NCBI GenBank assembly: GCA_030041195.1
Contig: JASHOI010000005.1
Location: 1 to 20,512 of the forward strand
Reading direction: 5' to 3'
DNA length: 20,512 bases
Origin: Streptosporangiaceae bacterium
GTDB lineage: Bacteria > Actinomycetota > Actinomycetes > Streptosporangiales > Streptosporangiaceae
Shown: piece by piece, positions 14,005 through 20,512 of the stretch
Position numbering within the stretch: the first letter of the stretch is position 1
Layout of the letters: every line of letters starts with the position of its first letter
Position numbers and translations under genes: made by a program
The notes under the pieces: model-generated
The model's database searches: none
Seen by the model: the letters and a program-made list of their open reading frames with translations, nothing else
What the model was told of the DNA's origin: nothing

Positions 14005-15534
14005 GTGAGCACCGCATCCCCAGAGCACCCCGACGAGCGGGTCACGACAACCGCGGGCGTCGGCCAGCCCGGCTTCATCGCGCGGCATGACCTGTACAGC
14101 GACCGGCAGGCCAGCGCCGCGGACCTGGTTGCCGCGCGGATCAGCGAACTGGACCTGCGCACCGTGCGGTTCGTGGTGGTAGACCAGCATGGCGTTCCGC
14201 GCAGCAAGTCGCTCTCCGCTGACGCCGCGCTGGCCGTGCTGGCCAACGGGCTCGACTTCTCCGGGGCGATCTACAGCCTGGACACGGGCAATAACGTGTT
14301 CGTCCCCGCGTTCGCCCAGGGCGGCGGGTTCGGCATCGAGGAGTTCACCGGCTTCCCCGACGTCGTGCTGGTGCCCGACCCCACCACGTTCCAGGTGCTG
14401 CCGTGGGCGGACCGGACCGGGTGGATACTCTGCGACGTCTACTTCTCCAACGGCCAGCCGATGCCGCTGGACGGCCGCGGCCTGATGCGCCGCGCCCTCG
14501 CCGACCTGGGCGACGCCGGCTACGACTACCTGGCCGGGATCGAGATCGAGTACTACATCGTCAAGCTCGAGTCGGACCTGATCACGCCGCAGAACGCCGG
14601 GTTCACCCCGCCGCCCCCGCCGGTGAGCGTGTTCGAGCGCGGCTACCAGTACCTGTCCGAGGTGCGCCTGGACAGCGTGACCGGCACGCTCGAGGCGATC
14701 AGGGACGCGCTGTGGGGTGTCGGGCTGCCGCCGCGGGCCATGGAGGACGAGTGGGGCCCGGGCCAGATGGAGTTCAGCTTCAGCCCGATTGGCGGGCTGG
14801 CCGCGGCCGACGCGGCCGTGCTGTTCCGGTCCGCGGTGAAGCAGGTCTGCCAGCGCCGCGGCCTGCTGGCCACGTTCATGTGCCGGCCCGGGCTGCCGAA
14901 CTTCTTCTCGTCCGGCTGGCACCTGCACCAGTCGCTGGTTTCCCGCCAGGACGGCAGCAACGCCTTCGCCAGCGAGAGCGAGCCGCTGTCGACCCTCGGC
15001 CGGCAGTACGTGGCCGGGCTGGTCGAGCACGCGCTGCCGATGATGCCGTTCTCCACCCCGACCGTGAACGGGTACAAGCGCTACCGCCCGTACTCGTTCG
15101 CCCCGGACCGGGTGTGCTGGGCGGTGGAGAACCGCGGCGCGATGGTGCGGGTCCAGGGCGCGCCCGGCGACACCAGCAGCCACGTGGAGATGCGGATCGG
15201 CGAGCCAGCGGCCAATCCGTACCTCTACATGGCCGCCAACATCGCGGCCGGCCTCGACGGGATCCGCCGCGGGCTCGAGCCGCCGCCCCCGGTCGAGGCG
15301 GATCCCTACGCCGCCGAAGCGCCGATGCTGCCCACGTCGCTGGCTGACGCGGTCAGCGCGCTCGACGCCGACAAGTTCTACCGCCAGGCGTTCGGCGACA
15401 CCCTGGTCGACTACCTGCTGCAGATGAAGCGCGCCGAGCTGAAGCGCTACGAGACGGCGGTGGCGGAGAACCCGCCGCCCGAGGGGCAGGACGTCAGCGA
15501 CTGGGAGATGCGCGAGTACTTCGAGTTCTTCTGA
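14005..15534 (+). CDS. Glutamine synthetase family protein (gamma-glutamyl ligase-like)
   Basis: About 509 residues with the glutamine synthetase fold: a beta-grasp N-terminus (about 45-150; VRFVVVDQHGVPRSKSL), then the ATP/glutamate catalytic domain. Key segments are GIEIEYYIV, EDEWGPGQMEFSF, GWHLHQSL, NGYKRYRP, ENRGAMVRVQG and HVEMRIGEPAANPYLYMA. No adenylylation-loop consensus is evident, and the setting is catabolic rather than nitrogen-assimilatory. It is therefore more likely a gamma-glutamyl-amine or amide ligase (compare PuuA, IpuC, AtdA1) than GlnA. GTG 14005 has TAGGAG about 11 nt upstream; GTG 13993 overlaps that site. Genes on both sides are tightly spaced (47 and 29 nt). Confidence 0.92.
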   Translation: MSTASPEHPDERVTTTAGVGQPGFIARHDLYSDRQASAADLVAARISELDLRTVRFVVVDQHGVPRSKSLSADAALAVLANGLDFSGAIYSLDTGNNVFVPAFAQGGGFGIEEFTGFPDVVLVPDPTTFQVLPWADRTGWILCDVYFSNGQPMPLDGRGLMRRALADLGDAGYDYLAGIEIEYYIVKLESDLITPQNAGFTPPPPPVSVFERGYQYLSEVRLDSVTGTLEAIRDALWGVGLPPRAMEDEWGPGQMEFSFSPIGGLAAADAAVLFRSAVKQVCQRRGLLATFMCRPGLPNFFSSGWHLHQSLVSRQDGSNAFASESEPLSTLGRQYVAGLVEHALPMMPFSTPTVNGYKRYRPYSFAPDRVCWAVENRGAMVRVQGAPGDTSSHVEMRIGEPAANPYLYMAANIAAGLDGIRRGLEPPPPVEADPYAAEAPMLPTSLADAVSALDADKFYRQAFGDTLVDYLLQMKRAELKRYETAVAENPPPEGQDVSDWEMREYFEFF

Positions 15535-15563
15535 GCAAAACCATCGACACTGACGGAGCCACG

Positions 15564-15908
15564 GTGACCCTGCAGCACATCGTCCTGTTCAGCTTCCCCC
15601 GCCCGCTCAGCGAGCAGGACGCGGCCGCGATGCGAGCGATGGTGGCGAGCTGGCCGAGCGAGATCGGGCTGATGACCAAGTGCCGGTTCGGCACCGACCT
15701 GACCCGGGAACGCAACCGCGGCTACGGCTACCTGCTCTACACCGAGTTCCCCGACACTGACACGCTGCGCGAGTACCAGGACCACCCGGTGCACGTGCGG
15801 TTCCGTAACTGGCTCGTGGAGCGCGAGTGCACGCCGCTCGCGTTCGACTACTACCTCGACGACGGCACCGTTTTGATGGCCGAGCCCGATTCCGCAGCCC
15901 GGAAGTGA
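15564..15908 (+). CDS. Dabb (stress-responsive A/B barrel) domain protein
   Basis: 114-residue dimeric alpha/beta barrel domain. It opens MTLQHIVLFSFPRPLSEQ with the conserved early His and hydrophobic strand, and has YGYLLYTEFPDTDTLREYQDHPVHVRF, the most conserved Dabb stretch. Such domains often occur in catabolic clusters as small-molecule-binding or cofactor-free enzymes. GTG 15564 is supported by GGAG 5-6 nt upstream. It sits between the ligase gene (29 nt) and the permease gene (20 nt), so it is clearly part of that operon and probably handles the same substrate family. Confidence 0.9.
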   Translation: MTLQHIVLFSFPRPLSEQDAAAMRAMVASWPSEIGLMTKCRFGTDLTRERNRGYGYLLYTEFPDTDTLREYQDHPVHVRFRNWLVERECTPLAFDYYLDDGTVLMAEPDSAARK

Positions 15909-15928
15909 AGTTAGGGAGGGCACCACCC

Positions 15929-17437
15929 ATGGCAGATACCGACCGCAGCAGCCTGGCCGTCGCGACCGGCCAGGACGAGCTGGCGCACGGCTCGCTCAGG
16001 ATCTGGGATGCCATCGCGATCTCGGTCTCGGTCATCGCACCGGGAATGGCGATGCTGCTGAACGTTTCCGGCGTCGCGATCGTGGCCGGCGGGTCGACTC
16101 CGCTGGCGTTCCTGCTCGGCGGCATCGCGTGCCTGGCGCTGGCGTTCGTGGTGATCGGCTTCACCCGGCGGATGGCGTCGGCGGGCTACGCCTACACCTA
16201 TGCCAGCCGCAGCCTGGGCAAGGAGGGCGGGTTCATGGCCGGCTGGCTGTATTTCGCCGGCATGATCTGCTTCGTGCCGATGACGATGTCCGGGGTCGGC
16301 TACCTGGCCGCGAACCTGCTCGGCCTGAACCCCAACTGGTGGATCCTGTTCTTCTTCCTCGGCATGGCGCTGCTGGTGGTGCTGTCGATCGTGCGGATCA
16401 AGGTCACCACCCGGACCCAGCTCGTCGTCGGCGTCATCACCGTCGCCGTGATCGTGATCGTCGACCTGGTCACCACCGCCAAGGGCGGCGTGCACGGCCA
16501 GGCCCTGTCCGCGTTCAGCTTCTCGCACACGGTCAGCGGCGGGTTCAACGGCGTGTTCTACGGCATCATCCTGGGCGTCACCTCCTACATCGGGTTCGAG
16601 ACCGCCGCCGACTTCGGCGAGGAGACCGCCAACCCGCGGCGGTACATCCCGATCGCGATCATCGCGGCGACCGTGTTCGCGGTGATCTTCTACCTGTGGA
16701 CCACCTACGCGATGGCCATCGGCTTCGGCGTGAAGAACGGCGCGGCCTGGGGCGCCGACCCGGTAGCCCTGCAGACGATCGCGAACAAGTTCCTCACCCC
16801 GTGGGTGGGCACGCTGGTCGAGGTCGGCGGGCTGGCCGCGGCGTTCATCGTGTGCGTGGCCTGCGCGACCGCCGGGTCGCGGACGCTGTTCGCGATGGGC
16901 CGCGAGGGCGTGCTGCCCAGGGCGTTCGCGCACACCCACCCGAGGTTCAAGACGCCGGTCAACGCGACGCTGGCGGTGGTCGCGGTCGCGATCGTGATGG
17001 CGCTGCTGATCGGCTACCCGCTGTCGGACAGCGCGTTCGGCGAGCCGTTCAGCAACTACTACTTCTGGGCCACCCTGGGCACCCTGCTGATCATCGTGGT
17101 CTACATCATGATCTGCATCGGCGGCATCATGTTCTTCCACCGCACCAGGAGCACCCGCAAGTGGAACCCCCTGGTGCACGTGCTGATCCCGGTGATCGGC
17201 GCCGTGGTGTTCGGCGCCGCGCTGTACGGCTCGGTGCACCCCACCCCGCCCGGCATCCTTAAGTGGACCCCGTACCTGGCCATCATCTGGCTGGTGCTCG
17301 GTATCGGCGTCGTGCTCTGGCTGCGCTCCAACCGCCCGGACTCGGTGGCCCGCATCGGCTCCATCCTCGGCGAGGAGGGCGGCACGGACGCGGCGCTGCT
17401 CGACGAGGAGCAGCCGCCGCCGGCCCCGGCCAGGTAG
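15929..17437 (+). CDS. APC superfamily amino acid/amine permease
   Basis: 502-residue integral membrane transporter with about 12 hydrophobic helices starting near residue 25 (AIAISVSVIAPGMAML). Visible family marks are GGSTPLAFLLGGIACLALAF, the TM5-6 region with SYIGFETAADFGEETANPRR, and AGSRTLFAMGREGVLPRAF. Uptake of an amino acid or amine by proton or sodium symport, or exchange, is expected. ATG 15929 has GGGAGGG about 8 nt upstream. It is the last gene of the Lrp-ligase-Dabb-permease operon and would supply the substrate. The 3' end, including the stop codon, has been duplicated into the adjacent non-coding DNA (see repeat). Confidence 0.94.
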   Translation: MADTDRSSLAVATGQDELAHGSLRIWDAIAISVSVIAPGMAMLLNVSGVAIVAGGSTPLAFLLGGIACLALAFVVIGFTRRMASAGYAYTYASRSLGKEGGFMAGWLYFAGMICFVPMTMSGVGYLAANLLGLNPNWWILFFFLGMALLVVLSIVRIKVTTRTQLVVGVITVAVIVIVDLVTTAKGGVHGQALSAFSFSHTVSGGFNGVFYGIILGVTSYIGFETAADFGEETANPRRYIPIAIIAATVFAVIFYLWTTYAMAIGFGVKNGAAWGADPVALQTIANKFLTPWVGTLVEVGGLAAAFIVCVACATAGSRTLFAMGREGVLPRAFAHTHPRFKTPVNATLAVVAVAIVMALLIGYPLSDSAFGEPFSNYYFWATLGTLLIIVVYIMICIGGIMFFHRTRSTRKWNPLVHVLIPVIGAVVFGAALYGSVHPTPPGILKWTPYLAIIWLVLGIGVVLWLRSNRPDSVARIGSILGEEGGTDAALLDEEQPPPAPAR

Positions 17438-17462
17438 TCCAGTCACCCGGCCAGGTAGTCCA
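17425..17462. repeat. Tandem direct repeat containing the permease stop codon
   Basis: CCCGGCCAGGTAGTCCA occurs at 17425-17441 and again at 17446-17462, 21 bp apart. The first copy encodes the last residues of the permease and its TAG. The second copy is non-coding and looks like a recent local duplication. Confidence 0.7.
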
Positions 17463-17471
17463 ACCAGCAGT

Positions 17472-17519
17472 GTGGTGGGACCCGCGCTGTTCCTCTTGCA
17501 ACGGCGTGGGTCCCACCAC
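17472..17519. terminator. Strong bidirectional terminator between permease and P1 peptidase genes
   Basis: GTGGTGGGACCC (17472-17483) and GGGTCCCACCAC (17508-17519) form a perfect 12-bp stem. It extends by several pairs (GCGC with GCGT) around an inner loop, and CTCGTTT follows on the plus strand. The two flanking genes converge on it, 34 nt and 5 nt from their stops, so it serves both. Confidence 0.85.
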
Positions 17520-17524
17520 CTCGT

Positions 17525-18694
17525 TTAGTTGCGCGCTCCCGGGATCGGGTCGCGCAGCAGCGCGGCGACCCGGTCCCTGGGCAGCGCCGGGACGCGGTGG
17601 CCGTCGCGGCCGGTCATGTCCTCGTTGGCGACGAGCGCGTTGGCCACGGCCTCCTCGGTGGCCTGGACCACGGCCGCGTAGAAGGGGTTGATCAAGCCCC
17701 ACGGCACGAACCGCAGCTGGTCGTAGCGCTCGGGCACCGCGCCGAGCATCACCTCGCCGCCGGGCGTGAACGCGCCGGGGTTGCCGGTGGAGAACGCGAG
17801 GAACAGGTCTCCGGAGAAGTGCGAGCCGGTGGTGCCGGTGCGGGCCAGCCCGAGCGTGACCCGGCGGGCGAGCGCCGCGGTTTGGTGCGGGAGCAGCGGC
17901 GCGTCGGTGCCGACGATCGCGATCACCGAGCCCGCGCCGGCCTGGCCACCGGGGCTGGCCTGCGTGGCGGACGATCGCTCGTCATCGGCGAGCAGCTCGC
18001 CGAGCGGCAGCCCGGCCAGCGTGAGTTCCTGCCTGCCGCCGAAATTGGCCTGCACGAACACGCCGACGGTATAGGTGGTTCCGGCGAAGCTCAGCACCCG
18101 GGAGGCGGTGCCGTTGCCGCCCTTGAACCCGTAGCAGATCATGCCGGTTCCGCCGCCGGCCGAGCCCTCCTCCACCGGCCCGGACGCCGCCGCCTGCAGC
18201 GCGTCCAGGCAGTCCTGCTCGGTGACGCTCCGCGTGTTGATGTCGTTGAGGTAACCGTCCCAGGTTTCGCCGACAACCGGCAGCAGCCAGGCCTCGGCGA
18301 GCCGGGGGTGATGACGCGCCACCCAGGCCACGATCGCGGCGTGCGCGATCCCGACCGCGTGGGTGTTGGTGATCGCCACCGGGCCGGCGAACGTGCCGGA
18401 TTCCCGGATCCAGGACACGCCGGTCATCTCCCCGTTGCCGTTCTGGGAGAAGAAGCCCGCGGCCACCGGGTCGGCGGCGCCGGCCGCGCCGCGGGGATGG
18501 ATCGCGGTCACCCCGGTGCGCACCGACGTGCCGCGGATCAGCGTCGTCCAGCCGACCTCCACCCCGGGCACGTCGGTGATCGCGTTCCACGCGCCCGGCG
18601 TGCCGCCGAACGGTATCCCGAGCGACCGGGCGCGCGGCTTGCCCGAGGGCGTCGCCGCGTGCGCTCCCGGGAGCCCCGAACCCGCCTCTGGCAT
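17525..18694 (-). CDS. P1 family peptidase (DmpA-like L-aminopeptidase/D-esterase)
   Basis: 389-residue Ntn-like hydrolase of family S58 (DmpA, BapA). It folds as a precursor and cleaves itself before the nucleophilic serine. Here the site is Gly255-Ser256 in AGAGSVIAIVGTDAPLLPHQ, matching Gly249-Ser250 of DmpA. Other family marks are SLGIPFGGTPGAWNAITDVPGVEVG at the N-terminus, GPVAITNTHAVG, the glycine-rich GGGTGMICYGFKGG and LGLARTGTTGSHFSGDLFLAFST. It releases N-terminal residues from small peptides, amides or esters, including D- or beta-amino acids in some members. ATG 18694 has GGGAGG 8 nt upstream; the frame is open to 18730. No signal peptide is seen. It converges on the permease operon. 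Confidence 0.94.
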   Translation of the reverse strand: MPEAGSGLPGAHAATPSGKPRARSLGIPFGGTPGAWNAITDVPGVEVGWTTLIRGTSVRTGVTAIHPRGAAGAADPVAAGFFSQNGNGEMTGVSWIRESGTFAGPVAITNTHAVGIAHAAIVAWVARHHPRLAEAWLLPVVGETWDGYLNDINTRSVTEQDCLDALQAAASGPVEEGSAGGGTGMICYGFKGGNGTASRVLSFAGTTYTVGVFVQANFGGRQELTLAGLPLGELLADDERSSATQASPGGQAGAGSVIAIVGTDAPLLPHQTAALARRVTLGLARTGTTGSHFSGDLFLAFSTGNPGAFTPGGEVMLGAVPERYDQLRFVPWGLINPFYAAVVQATEEAVANALVANEDMTGRDGHRVPALPRDRVAALLRDPIPGARN

Positions 18695-18759
18695 GGCGCC
18701 ATCCTCCCATCCGTCCGGTACCCGGCACATCCGGTGTGCGCGGGCGCTTGATCATGGTG

Positions 18760-19218
18760 CTAGGGCACGATGACCAGCGGCACCGGCGAGTGACGCGCCA
18801 GGCTGACCGCGGCCGAACCGACGAGCCGGTGGGCGGCGTGTGACGAACTGCCGACCACGATCACCACGGTCTTGCTGGGGTCGGCGTCGCGGATGTCCGT
18901 GGCCGCCGCGATCAGCTCGTCGGCGATGAGGCCCTGCCGCCGCTGGAATTCCCAGTCCGGTGCGCGCTCGCCCAGCTGCCTGGCGGCGGAGGCGCGCAGA
19001 TCCCCCGCGATCTCGTCGAAGTCCGCTTCCATCTCGGCGATGGCGCCGGGCGACAGGCTGACCATGCTGGACAGGTGGGCCACGTACACGACTTCGATGC
19101 GGCCGGTCCGGCCCTGCAGCAGGCTCACCGCGGCGTCGAGCGCGCGGCTGGCAGGCGGTGAACCGTCATATCCCACGACAATGTGCAAGAACGCGGCGGG
19201 CGGGGTGGCAGTGGTCAT
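18760..19218 (-). CDS. Universal stress protein (UspA family)
   Basis: About 152 residues, one Usp domain. It begins FLHIVVGYDGSPPASRALDAAVSLL and ends VVIVVGSSSHAAHRLVGSAAVSLARHSPVPLVIVP. The ATP-binding G-2x-G-9x-G(S/T) signature is partly kept: the second Gly is Ser, so nucleotide binding is uncertain. ATG 19218 is preferred over ATG 19227 because TAGCAT, a -10 of TANNNT form, ends exactly 7 nt before it and no ribosome site exists, suggesting leaderless expression. It lies 65 nt upstream of the P1 peptidase start in the same direction and 56-65 nt after the DUF2786 gene, from which a hairpin separates it. Confidence 0.9.
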   Translation of the reverse strand: MTTATPPAAFLHIVVGYDGSPPASRALDAAVSLLQGRTGRIEVVYVAHLSSMVSLSPGAIAEMEADFDEIAGDLRASAARQLGERAPDWEFQRRQGLIADELIAAATDIRDADPSKTVVIVVGSSSHAAHRLVGSAAVSLARHSPVPLVIVP

Positions 19219-19238
19219 AGTGATCATGCTAGTTGCCG

Positions 19239-19258
19239 CGGCGCCGCAACCGGCGCCG
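19239..19258 (-). terminator. 8-bp hairpin between the DUF2786 and Usp genes
   Basis: CGGCGCCG (19239-19246) and its copy at 19251-19258 form a perfect stem with a 4-nt loop, starting 25 nt after the DUF2786-type gene's stop. It probably ends that transcript just ahead of the Usp promoter. There is no T-tract. Confidence 0.45.
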
Positions 19259-19283
19259 TTGACCCAGCACGGATCCGGCGCGG

Positions 19284-20512
19284 TCAGGCGACGTGCGCGG
19301 CGGCCAGCCCGGGAAGCCAGCCCTGGCGGTCACGCCCCGCGCCCACGCCGTGCCGGGCCAGCTCGGGGAACATCTTGCCCACGGCCTCGTCGACAACGCG
19401 ATGCCGTGCGGCCAGCACCGGCAGCAGGCCCGAATCGGGCGCGACCGCGACGGCCTTCCGTTCCGCCGCCCCGGCCGCGTCGGCCAGCCGCTCGCCGACG
19501 CGCTGGGCGTAGGTCGCCAGGAACGCCTGCCGGAAGGAGCGGATGCGGGACGGCCCGACATCGCCCCGGCGCGAACCCTCCTGGACCATCGCGGTGCTGG
19601 CCTGCGCGAGCAGCGACGCGAAGAGCAGTTCCACGGCGTCCAGGTCGCCCGGGAACCCAAGCACCGTGCTCAGGCCCAGGTTCTTGTGCCAGACCGCCCG
19701 GCAGCGGTTCACCGTGGCCACGGCGTCAAGCAGATCCGTCTTGGCCACCTCGTAGGGGCCGTCGACGAAGAGCCTCCGGCCCGTCGCCGCCCGGCCCGGC
19801 CCGGTCTCGGCCGCCAGCACCGCGTCGTCGATGCTGCGGGCGGCCAGCAGTTCCTGCGCCCGCGCGCTCAGCGCCTCGGCCTCACCGGGGAAGTCCGCGG
19901 ACTCGGCCTTGGCCAGCAACGCCCTGGCCCGGCCGAGCACCCGCTGGGCGGCCGGCCGCGCCGCGGGCTGCTGCGCCGGGACGCCCTGCCGTGCGGTGCC
20001 GGGCAGCGGGCAGAGCCGGCCGAGTCTGGGCAGCGTGGCGAACCCGAACAGCACCTCGAGCGCGCAGGCCACCGCGGCTTCGGTGTCGGCCTGCTCGCGC
20101 TGCCGCCACTGCTCCAGGTAGCCGTCATCCGAACTCCACCAGGCCGTCGCGCCGAGCGCGGTCAGCTGGGCCTGCCACCGCTCATCCACGGCCGCGCTGG
20201 CGTAGTTGCGCATCTCCATGGCCGCGGCATCGGTCGCCATCCTGGCGTGCCTGGCGCCGAACTGCCTGCCGATCTCCCGCACCACCTCGGCGGGCTGCCA
20301 GCCTTGCCGCCAGCCGGCGGTGACGGCGCGAATGAGGCTGGCGAGCAGTTCCCGCTCGACGGCCCGCTGCCAGTCGCGGCGGGCCGCCCCGCGGGGCGGT
20401 TCCGCCAGCTCCGCGGCGCACCGGGTGAGCTCGTCGCGCCGCCCGTCGACCTGGGCCTGCAGCGCATCCGACACCAGCTGCTCGGCGCGGGCCGCCGCCG
20501 AAAGCCCGGCCG
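19284..20512 (-). CDS. DUF2786-domain protein (5' end probably off window)
   Basis: At least 396 residues. The DUF2786-like core is VLGRARALLAKAESADFPGE with AEALSARAQELLAARSIDDAVL (about residues 185-225 counted from GTG 20474). The N-terminal part is helical with many Ala/Arg/Glu, and the C-terminal region (RRLFVDGPYEVAKTDLLDAVATVN ... GFPGDLDAVELLFASLLAQAS) matches what usually follows DUF2786. The function of this family is unknown. GTG 20474 is a possible start, but it has no ribosome site and the frame stays open and helix-like to the right edge (AAARAEQLVSDAL), so the true start is likely beyond 20512. It is transcribed toward the Usp gene. Confidence 0.8.
   Translation of the reverse strand, partial: AGLSAAARAEQLVSDALQAQVDGRRDELTRCAAELAEPPRGAARRDWQRAVERELLASLIRAVTAGWRQGWQPAEVVREIGRQFGARHARMATDAAAMEMRNYASAAVDERWQAQLTALGATAWWSSDDGYLEQWRQREQADTEAAVACALEVLFGFATLPRLGRLCPLPGTARQGVPAQQPAARPAAQRVLGRARALLAKAESADFPGEAEALSARAQELLAARSIDDAVLAAETGPGRAATGRRLFVDGPYEVAKTDLLDAVATVNRCRAVWHKNLGLSTVLGFPGDLDAVELLFASLLAQASTAMVQEGSRRGDVGPSRIRSFRQAFLATYAQRVGERLADAAGAAERKAVAVAPDSGLLPVLAARHRVVDEAVGKMFPELARHGVGAGRDRQGWLPGLAAAHVA

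Noticed and set aside
14005..15534. Housekeeping glutamine synthetase (glnA)
   Set aside because: The fold is right, but the gene sits in a catabolic-looking Lrp operon with Dabb and permease genes and lacks a clear adenylylation-loop motif, so a glnA name would be unsupported.
15911..17446. 511-codon open frame antisense to the permease
   Set aside because: Low-complexity Arg/His/Gln/Gly sequence, no ribosome site or family motif; a mirror of the permease codon bias.

Overview
The window is about 20.5 kb of very GC-rich, densely packed DNA with GTG/TTG starts, ECF-sigma/YCII and Lrp modules and several apparently leaderless genes. This fits an actinomycete, most like Streptosporangiales or a related soil group by protein flavour. 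No tRNA, rRNA, CRISPR array, transposase or phage gene is visible. Function calls rest on motifs and remembered family features, not on a database search.

Left part (1-8787): a serine beta-lactamase-fold hydrolase running off the left edge, divergent from a prolyl-oligopeptidase (glutamyl-endopeptidase-like) gene; a leftward pair of an ABM-barrel monooxygenase-like protein and a PEP-mutase/isocitrate-lyase-like protein; a divergent Ada/AlkA-type alkylation-repair protein whose glycosylase part ends before its catalytic Asp; a TetR regulator; and a YCII (DGPF) protein with an ECF42-type sigma factor, closed by a strong terminator.

Middle spacer (8788-9920): unusually gene-poor. It holds a diverged tandem duplication with exact 203-bp offset, a ~23-bp GC-rich tandem repeat, a promoter framed by two palindromic operators in front of one small membrane protein gene, a 37-bp tandem repeat and a perfect hairpin. 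The two operators resemble a 15-bp site in the promoter of the TetR gene, suggesting a local circuit.

Right-centre (9921-17437): a divergent cluster built around an Lrp/AsnC regulator. Leftward are aminotransferase, cupin, an SDR-fold protein lacking its whole catalytic tetrad, and an EgtC/YafJ-like class II amidotransferase. Rightward are the Lrp gene, a glutamine-synthetase-like ligase, a Dabb-domain protein and an APC permease. The most economical reading is a transport and gamma-glutamylation pathway for an amine or amino acid, in which the amidotransferase-fold protein could remove the glutamyl group. The substrate is unknown. This is the best candidate for an undescribed system here.

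Right end (17438-20512): a strong bidirectional terminator, a convergent P1-family (DmpA-like) self-processing aminopeptidase, a universal stress protein and a DUF2786-type protein running to the right edge.
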